Positions 42,311 through 50,724 of a stretch of 64,000 nt of DNA are shown here, piece by piece. The DNA is from Flavobacteriaceae bacterium (GTDB lineage: Bacteria > Bacteroidota > Bacteroidia > Flavobacteriales > Flavobacteriaceae). Positions within the stretch are counted from its first letter, which is position 1, and the number at the start of each line of letters is the position of its first letter. The DNA lies in NCBI GenBank assembly GCA_947457615.1, contig CANGWK010000003.1, positions 85,323 to 149,322 on the forward strand, read 5' to 3'. Both the position numbers and the translations under genes were made by a program. A model generated the notes under the pieces. It saw only the letters and a list, made by a program, of their open reading frames with translations, was not told where the DNA came from and ran no database searches.

Positions 42311-43267
42311 TTAAAAAATAGCAGCTGCTATTTCCTTAATATTCTCGGCTTTTCCCATTGAGTAATAATGCAATACCGGAATTCCGGCAGCAACCAATTC
42401 TTTACTTTGGTCAATACACCATTCTATTCCGACCTGTTTTACAGCATCATTATCTTTCGATTTTACTACTGCCATAATTAAATCATCGGGTAATTCAATA
42501 CTAAAACGATGCGGAATTAAATTCAATTGTTTCTTGGTTGCTATTGGTTTTAACCCAGGAATTATTGGAACTGTTATTCCTGCGGCTCTGCATTTAGCAA
42601 CGAAATCAAAGAACTTTTTGTTGTCAAAAAACATTTGTGTGATAATATAATTAGCTCCATTTTTTATTTTCTCCTTTAAAAAATGAATATCGCTATCCAA
42701 ACTTGGAGCCTCCATGTGCTTCTCTGGATATCCTGAAACACCAATACTAAAATTGGTTTTAGCAGAATTTTTTAAATCTTCGTCTAAGTAAATTCCTTTA
42801 TTCAAATTGTTTATTTGCAATACTAAATCAGATGCAAATTCATTTCCTTCTTTTTCAGGTTTGAAGTAAGTTTCGTTTTTCAAAGCATCTCCACGTAGCG
42901 CAACAACATTATCAATTCCTAGAAAATCTAGATCAATTAACAAATTTTCGGTGTCTTCTTTAGTAAAACCGCCGCACAAAATATGTGGTATAGCATCCAC
43001 ATTATATTTATTTTGTATTGCAGCACAAATTCCTACCGTTCCCGGACGTTTTTTTACAATTTTCTTTTGCAATAAACCGCTAGGTAGTTCTTTAAATTCA
43101 TATTCTTCGCGATGGTACGTCACATCAATAAAAGGAGGATCGAATTCCATTAACGGATCAATACTGTCAAAAATAGATTGTATATTTTGCCCTTTTAGTG
43201 GCGGTAAAATTTCAAAAGAAAATAATGGTTTTCCTTGAGCGTTTTCTATGTGTTGCGTTACTTTCAT
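42311..43267 (-). CDS. metF: Methylenetetrahydrofolate reductase
   Basis: Reduces 5,10-methylene-THF to 5-methyl-THF, the methyl donor for MetH. FAD-barrel family blocks: FSFEILPP (10-17), IDVTYHR (47-53), HILCGGFTKEDTEN and VVALRGD; the conserved C-terminal block around PIIPGLKPI is present. 318 residues, full length. Last gene of the metH operon, 73 bp after metH-C; that gap holds a heptamer array with inverted halves. Confidence 0.94.
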   Translation of the reverse strand: MKVTQHIENAQGKPLFSFEILPPLKGQNIQSIFDSIDPLMEFDPPFIDVTYHREEYEFKELPSGLLQKKIVKKRPGTVGICAAIQNKYNVDAIPHILCGGFTKEDTENLLIDLDFLGIDNVVALRGDALKNETYFKPEKEGNEFASDLVLQINNLNKGIYLDEDLKNSAKTNFSIGVSGYPEKHMEAPSLDSDIHFLKEKIKNGANYIITQMFFDNKKFFDFVAKCRAAGITVPIIPGLKPIATKKQLNLIPHRFSIELPDDLIMAVVKSKDNDAVKQVGIEWCIDQSKELVAAGIPVLHYYSMGKAENIKEIAAAIF

Positions 43268-43269
43268 TT

Positions 43270-43335
43270 TATTAGGTTTTGGGCCTTGGGTCTTGGGTTG
43301 TTGGACTAAAACCTAACACCCTAACCGTAATGCCT
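43270..43335. repeat. Heptamer arrays H6 in inverted orientation (metH-C / metF)
   Basis: Plus strand: AGGTTTT, GGGCCTT, GGGTCTT, then complementary ACTAAAA, CCTAACA, CCCTAAC. TTAGGTTTT (43273-43281) can pair with AAAACCTAA (near 43308-43316). Confidence 0.7.
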
Positions 43336-43340
43336 ATTTA

Positions 43341-46028
43341 TTAATCTGCTATATTTGGATTAAGCCATTTGTGGGCCATTTCGGTGGAAATTCCTCTTCG
43401 TTTGGCATAGTCTATTACCTGATCTCCTTTTATTTTTCCGAGTCCGAAATACTTACTTTCGGGGTTTGCAAAATAGTAACCTGATACTGAGGATGCTGGC
43501 CACATTGCCATACTTTCAGTTAACCTTACTCCAATTTCTTTTTCGACGTTTAGTAATTTCCAAATTGTTGGTTTTTCTAAATGATCAGGGCAGGCAGGAT
43601 AACCTGGTGCAGGACGAATTCCATTATATTCCTCAGCTATTAAATCTTGGTTATTTAAATTTTCATCAGAAGCATAACCCCAAATTTCTTTACGGACTTT
43701 TAGATGCAAATATTCGGCAAAGGCCTCGGCCAATCTATCGCCTAATGCTTTTACTAATATGGAATTATAGTCGTCTAATTGTGTTTCAAATTCAATTGCT
43801 TTTTCTTCCACTCCAAATCCAGTAGTTACGCAAAAACAACCAATATAATCTTGCTTTCCCGAATGCTTTGGAGCAATAAAATCGGATAAAGAAATGTTTG
43901 GAGCACCAGCTGTTTTCAAACTTTGTTGTCTTAAAGTTAGAAGCTGGAAGCTGGAGGCAGGAAGTTTAACTTCAATGTCATCATCGTTTATAGTATTCGC
44001 AGGAAAAATTCCTAGAATTCCTTTGGCGGTTAGCCATTTTTCAGAAACAATTTTTCGCAACATTTCTTGAGCGTCCGCAAATAAATTGGTTGCTTGTTCC
44101 CCAACAACTTCATCAGTTAATATTGCAGGATATTTTCCATATAATTCCCACGAATTGAAAAAAGGTGTCCAATCGATAAAATCTACTAATTCTGAAAGTT
44201 CTACTTCAATAGTTTTTGTACCTATAAAATTTGGCTTTACTGGATTGAAGTTATCCCAATTTAATTGCAATTTGTTTTTTCGTGCATCTTCTATGGAAAG
44301 GAAATTCTTATCTCGACTTCGGTTTAAATATCCTTCTCTAAGCGCATCATATTCTTCGCGAATACCTTTCACATATTCTGCTTTGCTTTCAACTTGCAAT
44401 AAATTACTAGCCACCGTTACCGCCCTTGAAGCATCATTTACGTGAATTACAGTTGCAGTATATTCGGGCGCAATTTTCACAGCAGTGTGTGCTCGAGAAG
44501 TAGTTGCGCCACCAATCATTATTGGAATTTTAATATTTAATTTATCTAATTCTTTAGCTAAATAAACCATCTCATCTAGGGATGGTGTAATTAATCCGCT
44601 GAGTCCAATAATATCCACATTATGTTCAATTGCTGCTTGGATAATTTTTTCTGGAGGAACCATAACTCCCAAATCAATAATTTCAAAATTATTACATCCT
44701 AAAACTACTGCAACAATATTTTTACCTATATCATGCACATCTCCTTTTACTGTAGCCATAAGGATTTTTCCGTTACTTGAGGAAGTCAAGCCATCTTTTT
44801 CAAGTTCAATATATGGCAAAAGATGCGCCACCGCTTTTTTCATTACCCTAGCCGATTTTACGACTTGGGGTAAAAACATTTTTCCGCTTCCGAATAAATC
44901 GCCAACTACATTCATTCCTGCCATTAGGTTTATTTCTATAACTTCAATGGCTTTGTTTGCCTCTAATCGAGCTTCCTCAACATCCAATTCAATAAATTCA
45001 TCTATACCTTTTACTAACGAATGGGTTAGTCGTTCTTGAATAGAAGTACTTCGCCATTCTACCTCTCCCCCAACCCCTCTCCGAAGGAGAGGGGAGTAGG
45101 ATCCTTTAAAAGTTTCTGCTAAATCTAATAATCTTTCGGTAGCATCTTCTCTTCTATTTAGGAGAACATCTTCAACATGTTCTAAAAGTGTTGAGTCAAT
45201 TTGATCATAAATTTCAAGCATTTCTGGATTTACAATTCCCATGGTCATTCCGTTTTGGATAGCATGGTATAAAAAGGCCGAATGCATAGCTTCCCGAACT
45301 TTATCGTTACCACGAAACGAGAAAGAAACATTGCTTACTCCCCCCGAAACTCCTGCAAAAGGAAGGTTTTCTCGAATCCATTTGGTGGCTTTGAAAAAAT
45401 CTAAAGCGTTTAATTTATGTTCGTCCATTCCGGTTGCAACCGGAAAAATATTTGGATCAAAAATTATGTCTCTCGCAGGAAAATTTACTTCGTTTACTAG
45501 AATATCATAACTTCTTTTGCAAATTTCTATACGTCTTTCGTAAGTATCGGCTTGACCTTTTTCGTCAAATGCCATAACAATTACTGCCGCACCATATCGT
45601 TTTATTAATTTGGCATGGTGGATAAATTGTGCTTCTCCTTCTTTTAAAGAGATAGAATTGACAACTCCTTTTCCTTGAATAACTTTTAAACCCGCTTCGA
45701 TAATTTCCCATTTGGAACTATCAATCATAACAGGAACTCGAGCAATATCTGGTTCGGCGGCAATTAGATTTAGGAATTTGGTCATTGCATAAACTCCATC
45801 TAACATTCCTTCATCCATATTAACATCGATGATTTGCGCACCACCTTCTACTTGTTCTCGTGCAACAGAAATTGCATCTTCGTACTTTTCTTCTTTTATT
45901 AATCGGAGAAATTTTCGGGAACCTGTAACATTAGTTCGTTCTCCAACGTTCACGAAAATAGAATTTTCATTTACGTAAAGTGGCTCTAAACCAGAAAGTT
46001 GCAAATTTATTTTATTTGATCTTGTCAT
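43341..46028 (-). CDS. metH: Cobalamin-dependent methionine synthase, C-terminal part (split MetH)
   Basis: Folate-, B12- and activation-domain part of methionine synthase, 895 residues. Pterin-binding domain from [15 protein letters not shown]; cap and B12-binding domain with the cobalt-ligand motif DVHDIGKNI (near 420-430); the AdoMet activation domain ([15 protein letters not shown]) near the C-terminus. It needs the separately encoded homocysteine domain two genes upstream. Two in-frame repeats are seen: a P repeat (residues ~309-323, [16 protein letters not shown]) in the linker before the B12 domain, and a heptamer stretch (~688-698, [10 protein letters not shown]). Neither breaks the frame. 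Confidence 0.94.
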   Translation of the reverse strand: MTRSNKINLQLSGLEPLYVNENSIFVNVGERTNVTGSRKFLRLIKEEKYEDAISVAREQVEGGAQIIDVNMDEGMLDGVYAMTKFLNLIAAEPDIARVPVMIDSSKWEIIEAGLKVIQGKGVVNSISLKEGEAQFIHHAKLIKRYGAAVIVMAFDEKGQADTYERRIEICKRSYDILVNEVNFPARDIIFDPNIFPVATGMDEHKLNALDFFKATKWIRENLPFAGVSGGVSNVSFSFRGNDKVREAMHSAFLYHAIQNGMTMGIVNPEMLEIYDQIDSTLLEHVEDVLLNRREDATERLLDLAETFKGSYSPLLRRGVGGEVEWRSTSIQERLTHSLVKGIDEFIELDVEEARLEANKAIEVIEINLMAGMNVVGDLFGSGKMFLPQVVKSARVMKKAVAHLLPYIELEKDGLTSSSNGKILMATVKGDVHDIGKNIVAVVLGCNNFEIIDLGVMVPPEKIIQAAIEHNVDIIGLSGLITPSLDEMVYLAKELDKLNIKIPIMIGGATTSRAHTAVKIAPEYTATVIHVNDASRAVTVASNLLQVESKAEYVKGIREEYDALREGYLNRSRDKNFLSIEDARKNKLQLNWDNFNPVKPNFIGTKTIEVELSELVDFIDWTPFFNSWELYGKYPAILTDEVVGEQATNLFADAQEMLRKIVSEKWLTAKGILGIFPANTINDDDIEVKLPASSFQLLTLRQQSLKTAGAPNISLSDFIAPKHSGKQDYIGCFCVTTGFGVEEKAIEFETQLDDYNSILVKALGDRLAEAFAEYLHLKVRKEIWGYASDENLNNQDLIAEEYNGIRPAPGYPACPDHLEKPTIWKLLNVEKEIGVRLTESMAMWPASSVSGYYFANPESKYFGLGKIKGDQVIDYAKRRGISTEMAHKWLNPNIAD
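43935..43965 (-). repeat. In-frame heptamer stretch in metH-C
   Basis: TTAGAAG, CTGGAAG, CTGGAGG, CAGGAAG on the plus strand, read as LPASSFQL in the protein; same 7-nt rhythm as the array before moxR. Confidence 0.7.
45061..45104 (+). repeat. P-type repeat inside metH-C (P6)
   Basis: ACCTCTCCCCCAACCCC then CTCTCCGAAGGAGAGG, with a perfect hairpin CCTCTCC/GGAGAGG. Read in frame as [13 protein letters not shown]. Confidence 0.85.
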
Positions 46029-46081
46029 ATTTAATTATCAATAAGACGCTTATAACTAATTTATTATTTTGAAAATGAAAT

Positions 46082-46591
46082 TTAATTTGTTAAATAATAT
46101 TTTACATTAACTAACTGAATTGATTGTATCACACCCAAATTAAGAGATGCCTGTTTATCAAAAGAAAAAATACAACTTGAATTAGGATTTATTTCATTGC
46201 AGGTAGAAATTGCTCCATTAGTAAAACCTGAAGAAGACTCAAGACCATCCGTATTTACAGTTATAAAAGCAAAACCTTTTATTATAAAATTATTTGGATT
46301 ATTTAGTTTTATATCAAATTTCAATCTGTTTGTATTATTCCCTGTGTCAGGAGTGAAATTAAAATTTAGTACTTCGTAAGTAAAATTTTGTAGTGGTGTT
46401 TGCTCTTGTATAGGAGTTACAACATAATCACATGGAACCACGGATTGAGATTCAGGAATATAAGAAGAACCAGTTGGTGTTATAATAGTTCTGCTTGGAA
46501 TAACAATTGTTTTAGTACAATTTTCAGCTGTAGAACAACTAGCAAGAGTACTTAAAACAATACTGCAAAGAAATAGGATATTTTTTTTCAT
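46082..46591 (-). CDS. Unrecognised lipoprotein between the two metH parts
   Basis: 169 residues, signal peptide with lipobox STLASC (Cys ~19), then a Thr/Pro/Ser-rich stretch and a beta-rich domain (FTYEVLNFNFTPDTGNNTNRLKF). I do not recognise a family and see no link to methionine. It starts 2 bp after the metH-N stop and ends 53 bp before metH-C, so it must be on the same transcript and under the same riboswitch. Likely an envelope protein caught up in the operon. Confidence 0.7.
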   Translation of the reverse strand: MKKNILFLCSIVLSTLASCSTAENCTKTIVIPSRTIITPTGSSYIPESQSVVPCDYVVTPIQEQTPLQNFTYEVLNFNFTPDTGNNTNRLKFDIKLNNPNNFIIKGFAFITVNTDGLESSSGFTNGAISTCNEINPNSSCIFSFDKQASLNLGVIQSIQLVNVKYYLTN

Positions 46592-46593
46592 TT

Positions 46594-47571
46594 TTAAACT
46601 ATTCTAGGTTTGAATTCTTTTGCAACGTCTGCAATTGCTTTTATATGCTCTGGCGTTGTGCCGCAACATCCGCCAATTATGTTTACTAAATTGTCATTTA
46701 GATATTCTCTAATTAAGGCTTGCATTTCTAATGGTGTTTGATCGTATTGACCAAAGGCATTAGGCAAACCAGCATTAGGATGAGCCGATATATTTAATTG
46801 GGTATTCATTGCCAATCGCTTTAAGTAAGGTTTTAATTGATCGGCACCCAATGCACAATTAAACCCAATGCTTAACAACGGTATGTGCGAAATGGAGATT
46901 AAAAACGCTTCTACTGTTTGACCTGAAAGGGTTCTTCCGGACGCATCGGTGATGGTGCCAGAAACCATTAATGGAATATCTATATTGCGTTCTTCTTTAA
47001 CATCTTCGATAGCGAAAAGTGCAGCTTTGGCATTTAAGGTGTCAAATATCGTTTCAACTAATAGAACATCGCAACCGCCATCAACTAGTGCTTCTACTTG
47101 TTGTTTATAGGCAATTCGTAAACCGTCAAAAGTTACTGCACGATATCCTGGATCATTTACATCTGGACTCATGGAAGCAGTTCTATTGGTTGGTCCTATA
47201 GATCCAGCTACAAAACGAGGTCTATCCGTAAATTCGTCCGCAACTTCACGGGCAATTTTAGCCGATTGGTAGTTTAGTTCGTATACGATATCTTCAAGGT
47301 GGTAATCTGCCATTCCGATGGTGGTTCCAGAGAAGGTGTTTGTTTCTACAATGTCGGCACCTGCTTGAAAATACAAACGATGGACTTGCTTAACGGCTTC
47401 GGGTTGGGTGATAGAAAGTAAGTCGTTGTTGCCTTTTAAGGAATGTGGGAAGTCTTTAAATCGTTCGCCTCGAAAATCTTCTTCAGAGAAGTTGTTTCGT
47501 TGCAACATGGTCCCCATGGCGCCATCGAGCACAAGGATTCTTTCTTTTATTGCTTGTTCTATTTTAGTCAT
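46594..47571 (-). CDS. metH: Homocysteine S-methyltransferase part of split MetH
   Basis: N-terminal homocysteine-binding, zinc-dependent module of cobalamin methionine synthase, 325 residues. Opening VLDGAMGTMLQ, zinc cysteine regions GFNCALGA and GGCCGTTPEHI near the C-terminus, and ETNTFSGTTIGM in between. Full-length for the isolated module. Its mRNA leader is ~440 nt, carrying a SAM-I aptamer (47914-48013), F element F4 on the opposite strand and a heptamer-like stretch. It works with the separate metH-C protein and metF. Confidence 0.93.
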   Translation of the reverse strand: MTKIEQAIKERILVLDGAMGTMLQRNNFSEEDFRGERFKDFPHSLKGNNDLLSITQPEAVKQVHRLYFQAGADIVETNTFSGTTIGMADYHLEDIVYELNYQSAKIAREVADEFTDRPRFVAGSIGPTNRTASMSPDVNDPGYRAVTFDGLRIAYKQQVEALVDGGCDVLLVETIFDTLNAKAALFAIEDVKEERNIDIPLMVSGTITDASGRTLSGQTVEAFLISISHIPLLSIGFNCALGADQLKPYLKRLAMNTQLNISAHPNAGLPNAFGQYDQTPLEMQALIREYLNDNLVNIIGGCCGTTPEHIKAIADVAKEFKPRIV

Positions 47572-47577
47572 AGTTTT

Positions 47578-47626
47578 TATTTCACAGAGATTAACTAAGT
47601 TTTCACGAAGTCTCTCAAAGATTTTA
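47578..47626 (-). repeat. Heptamer-like stretch in the metH leader
   Basis: TTCACAGAG, TTAACTAAG, TTTTCACGAAG, TCTCTCAAAG units on the plus strand, looser than other arrays but in the same position directly before the ATG. Confidence 0.45.
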
Positions 47627-47708
47627 TTTTTTAAACCATAATGGAAATTAAGTTTATTAAGAAATAATTCTTTTAGAAACTTAATTTTACAAAAAGGGAT
47701 TGCTCTTT

Positions 47709-47827
47709 AGCCCCGATTGAAGTGGAAATCCTTTCCAACCTGACAGGTTTTTGAAACCTGTAAGGTTGGAAAGATTGCAACAAAAAGCGGGAAATTGGTT
47801 TGCTAAAATGCGCAAGCCATTCGCTAC
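47709..47827 (+). repeat. F-type structured element (F4)
   Basis: AGCCCCGATTGAAGTGGAAA, then a near-perfect hairpin TTTCCAACCT..AGGTTGGAAA enclosing CAGGTTT/AAACCTG, then AGATTGCAACAAAAAGCGGG and the tail TGCTAAAATGCGCAAGCC. Antisense to the metH leader. Confidence 0.7.
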
Positions 47828-47913
47828 ATATTATTTCAATTGTCAAATGACGTATGAAAATTCTGCAATGTAATTGTATGTTATCGTGGAAAGAGAGAGG
47901 GGAAATTCTCGTG

Positions 47914-48013
47914 GTTATCTTTGTTTGATTTCTCAAACTAGAATGTAGCACCTTCTACAGGGTAGGGTTGCTAAGCTTTCGTCGGGTCTATTCCCTCGGG
48001 CTTTCGTGATAAC
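47914..48013 (-). promoter_or_regulatory. SAM-I (S-box) riboswitch of the metH operon
   Basis: On the minus strand: P1 GTTATC (48013-48008) pairs with GATAAC (47919-47914). P2 CGAGGG..CCC, the conserved GACGAAAGCTTAGCAACC, P3 leading to GGTGCTACATTC, and the P4 hairpin GTTTGAGAAATCAAAC follow in canonical S-box order. SAM binding would be expected to reduce expression of the downstream operon. No clear intrinsic terminator is attached, so control is probably at translation initiation or by Rho. Confidence 0.85.
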
Positions 48014-48036
48014 AAACAGTATGTTTATGAACACTG

Positions 48037-48067
48037 CAAAGTAAGGACATAGAATTGGTAATTGCAA
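48037..48067 (-). promoter_or_regulatory. Promoter of the metH operon
   Basis: TTG (48065-48067), 20 bp, TTACTTTG (one mismatch to TAnnTTTG) on the minus strand; start site ~15 nt before the SAM-I aptamer. Confidence 0.45.
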
Positions 48068-48115
48068 TAAAAATCTTAAATATGTTTGAATTTTATACTA
48101 TATCGTTGTAATAAA

Positions 48116-48143
48116 AAAGGAGCTTAATAAATTAAGCTCCTTT
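48116..48143 (-). terminator. Terminator after the T9SS-sorted protein gene
   Basis: Perfect 12-bp stem AAAGGAGCTTAA / TTAAGCTCCTTT with a 4-nt loop, followed on the minus strand by TTTATTAC. Confidence 0.8.
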
Positions 48144-48163
48144 GAAAATATAATTAAAGATAA

Positions 48164-49165
48164 TTATTTTTTTATGATTTTAGAAGTTCCAACTCCTAAT
48201 TCAGATTGTACTTTAACAAAGTATACTCCAGCATTTAACTCTCCAATGTTTATTTGCATAGCATCAGAACCCTTGTTATTGTTGTTTTCGCTTACAATTC
48301 TTCCATTGATATCGATTACTTTAATGTTTTCAATTGCAACACTATTTTTAGAAGTTACACTAAAAACATCCGTAACTGGGTTTGGCTGGATAGAGAAATT
48401 GCTAGTAAAAAAAGACTGTGTACTAGCAGTTGGTCGGTCTACTGAGAAAGTATCTATACCAATAATATCAGAATTAGCTCCATTTGATCCTGCGTTAGTA
48501 ACAAAATATCTAAAACCAAAATTTACTGGTGTAAGTCCTGTAAGTCCAGAAACCGTGTAAGAATATTGTGTCCAAGTTTTAGGATATACAAAACCTTGAG
48601 CTAATGTAGGATTCACAGAAACGCATAAAGTTGAAAAACTTCCTACACCTGTTGTTCCAGTAGGATTTGTTACAGCTGCAGCTGTACTCATTCTTAATTC
48701 CAATCGATCAGGATAATCGGATGTTCCGCTAGTTCCCTTACGAGAGTAGAAAGTAACAATATCGCCATTTTGAACAGACATTGTTGGTGAAATTAACCAG
48801 TTGCTAATTGTTGCACCAGTAGCTGCCGTACTTGTAGTGCTTGTAAAATTAACTAACGCAAAAGTATTTTCTGTACCATCTTGACCATTTGGTATTGGGC
48901 AAGTTTCTCCAGTAACATATTCTTGATTTTGAAATGGAGATGGATTTACAGGAGGAACAGCACCTGTATCCACAACAAAAGAAGTGTAGTTCGCAACAGA
49001 CCAAAGCGTAGTTGCTGAGGGCAAAGTGCTTTGATTTGTTCTTGCCCAACCATCTGTACTAGTCATGGTAGCTGTTGGATCAGTAAATCCGTAATTGTAA
49101 ACGTTTGTTTGTGAGGTAGCTATAAAAGAAACAAACAAAGTTAAAAAAAGTAAATTTTTCATCAT
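48164..49165 (-). CDS. Secreted protein with choice-of-anchor-like domain and T9SS sorting domain
   Basis: 333 residues. Signal peptide ~1-19 (ending FIATSQ). The body (~20-245) is a beta-sandwich resembling choice-of-anchor/MAM-like domains (WLISPTMSVQNGDIVTFYSRKG). The C-terminus is a type A T9SS sorting domain (FSIQPNPVTDVFSVTSKN to GTSKIIKK). Start at one of two adjacent ATGs. It is secreted to the surface or medium; the target is unknown. Divergent from metK: their -7 elements lie 43 bp apart. Confidence 0.82.
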   Translation of the reverse strand: MMKNLLFLTLFVSFIATSQTNVYNYGFTDPTATMTSTDGWARTNQSTLPSATTLWSVANYTSFVVDTGAVPPVNPSPFQNQEYVTGETCPIPNGQDGTENTFALVNFTSTTSTAATGATISNWLISPTMSVQNGDIVTFYSRKGTSGTSDYPDRLELRMSTAAAVTNPTGTTGVGSFSTLCVSVNPTLAQGFVYPKTWTQYSYTVSGLTGLTPVNFGFRYFVTNAGSNGANSDIIGIDTFSVDRPTASTQSFFTSNFSIQPNPVTDVFSVTSKNSVAIENIKVIDINGRIVSENNNNKGSDAMQINIGELNAGVYFVKVQSELGVGTSKIIKK

Positions 49166-49192
49166 GATAATATATTTTAATTAATGTTTACA

Positions 49193-49200
49193 CAAATATA
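49193..49200 (-). promoter_or_regulatory. -7 promoter element for the T9SS-sorted protein gene
   Basis: TATATTTG on the minus strand, exact consensus. Confidence 0.55.
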
Positions 49201-49243
49201 AATAAAAAAAATGGATAAAGATTTTTTATATCTAAAACTTTTC

Positions 49244-49251
49244 TAAATTTG
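49244..49251 (+). promoter_or_regulatory. -7 promoter element for metK
   Basis: TAAATTTG, exact consensus; start site near 49257, a few nucleotides before the SAM-II aptamer. Confidence 0.6.
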
Positions 49252-49261
49252 CAATCAGAAT

Positions 49262-49314
49262 AAAGAGGAAAAATTTGAACTGATTGCAACCTCGTTAAAA
49301 AATGCTAAAGCAGA
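49262..49314 (+). promoter_or_regulatory. SAM-II riboswitch upstream of metK
   Basis: P1 GAGG (49265-49268) pairs with CCTC (49290-49293). The loop carries ATTTGAACTGATTGCAA and the 3' part TTAAAAAATGCTAAAGCAG, matching the SAM-II pattern AUUU..AC..UUGCA and AAA.UGCUAAA. CTG in the loop can pair with CAG (49311-49313) for the pseudoknot. It ends ~95 nt before the metK ATG; control is likely translational. Confidence 0.75.
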
Positions 49315-49409
49315 ATACCTCGCCTTTAGTATTTCGTGCAATTTTCATTTTTCTTCACTTAAATTAATTAATTATTACTGAACAATTTCAGTATAAAAAC
49401 TAAATTATT

Positions 49410-50660
49410 ATGGCATATTTATTTACGTCAGAGTCAGTCAGTGAAGGACATCCAGACAAAGTAGCAGATCAAATTAGTGATGCATTAATTGACAACTTTT
49501 TAGCTTTTGATCCAGAATCGAAAGTAGCTTGCGAAACTTTAGTTACCACAGGGCAAGTTATTCTTGCTGGGGAAGTAAAATCTAATACCTACCTTGATGT
49601 GCAAACTATTGCAAGAGAGGTAATCAAGAAAATTGGTTACACTAAAAGCGAATACATGTTTGAAGCAAATTCTTGTGGGGTGCTTTCGGCAATTCACGAA
49701 CAATCTGCCGATATTAACCAAGGAGTGGATAGAGCTAATAAAGAAGATCAAGGAGCTGGAGATCAAGGAATGATGTTTGGTTATGCAACTAATGAAACTG
49801 AAAATTACATGCCTTTGGCTTTAGATTTATCGCATGCATTATTAATTGAATTAGCTAATTTAAGAAGAGAAAATTCTGAAATTACCTATTTACGCCCGGA
49901 TGCTAAGTCGCAAGTAACTTTAGAATATTCAGACGACAATAAACCGCAGCGAATTGATGCTATTGTAATTTCAACGCAACATGATGATTTTGACGAAGAA
50001 GAAAAAATGTTGGCAAAAATAAAAAGCGATTTAGTTACAATATTAATTCCTAGAATTAAAGCTAAATATCCGCAATATGCTCATTTCTTTAACGATAACA
50101 TCACTTACCACATTAACCCAACAGGTAAATTTGTAATTGGTGGACCTCATGGAGATACTGGATTAACTGGAAGAAAAATTATTGTGGACACTTATGGTGG
50201 AAAAGGAGCTCACGGAGGTGGCGCTTTCTCTGGAAAAGACCCAAGTAAAGTAGACAGAAGTGCTGCTTATGCAACCCGTCACATTGCTAAAAACTTAGTT
50301 GCAGCAGGATTGTGTGATCAAGTATTAGTTCAAGTATCGTATGCAATTGGAGTTGCTAAACCAACTTCTATTTATGTAGATACTTATGGTACTGCTAAAG
50401 TTGAATTAAATGATGGCGCAATTAGCAAAATTGTAGAAGGAATTTTTGATATGCGCCCTTACTTCATTGAGCAACGTTTAAAACTACGAAATCCTATTTA
50501 CAGTGAAACAGCTGCTTATGGCCACATGGGAAGAACTCCAGAAACAGTAACTAAAACTTTTTCTGCACCGGGAGGAAACGAAAAAACGATAACCGTAGAA
50601 TTATTTACCTGGGAAAAATTAGATTATGTTGGCGTAGTTAAAGAGGCATTTAAATTATAA
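49410..50660 (+). CDS. metK: S-adenosylmethionine synthetase
   Basis: Makes SAM from methionine and ATP. Signatures: [16 protein letters not shown] (13-28), [12 protein letters not shown] (near 117), [20 protein letters not shown] and [19 protein letters not shown]; 416 residues is full length. It is preceded by a SAM-II aptamer, so its product controls its own synthesis, and followed by a strong terminator. It consumes the methionine made by the metH/metF operon next door. Confidence 0.97.
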   Translation: MAYLFTSESVSEGHPDKVADQISDALIDNFLAFDPESKVACETLVTTGQVILAGEVKSNTYLDVQTIAREVIKKIGYTKSEYMFEANSCGVLSAIHEQSADINQGVDRANKEDQGAGDQGMMFGYATNETENYMPLALDLSHALLIELANLRRENSEITYLRPDAKSQVTLEYSDDNKPQRIDAIVISTQHDDFDEEEKMLAKIKSDLVTILIPRIKAKYPQYAHFFNDNITYHINPTGKFVIGGPHGDTGLTGRKIIVDTYGGKGAHGGGAFSGKDPSKVDRSAAYATRHIAKNLVAAGLCDQVLVQVSYAIGVAKPTSIYVDTYGTAKVELNDGAISKIVEGIFDMRPYFIEQRLKLRNPIYSETAAYGHMGRTPETVTKTFSAPGGNEKTITVELFTWEKLDYVGVVKEAFKL

Positions 50661-50682
50661 ATTCTGCTTAAAATTAATTATT

Positions 50683-50724
50683 AAAAAACAGTAGTTGCCA
50701 ATAGGCTTCTACTGTTTTTTTTTG
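50683..50724 (+). terminator. Terminator after metK
   Basis: Stem AAACAGTAG / CTACTGTTT with an inner GCC/GGC, then nine T. Confidence 0.85.

Larger units (their letters stand above)
47574..48163. other. 590-bp leader region of the metH operon
   Basis: From the metH-N ATG outward: heptamer-like stretch, AT-rich spacer, F element F4 (47709-47827), ~85 bp with no clear feature, SAM-I aptamer (47914-48013), promoter (48037-48067), and the terminator of the neighbouring gene (48116-48143). A 92-codon open frame across F4 and the aptamer (47673-47951, minus) is not a gene. Confidence 0.7.

Noticed and set aside
4210-43335. Heptamer arrays as CRISPR or microsatellite
   Set aside because: Units are 7 nt with no spacers, and no cas genes are present; the units are too degenerate for a simple microsatellite.
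47673-47951. 92-codon minus-strand ORF upstream of metH
   Set aside because: It spans the F4 repeat and part of the SAM-I aptamer, its protein has no recognisable composition, and the RNA structure explains the sequence better.
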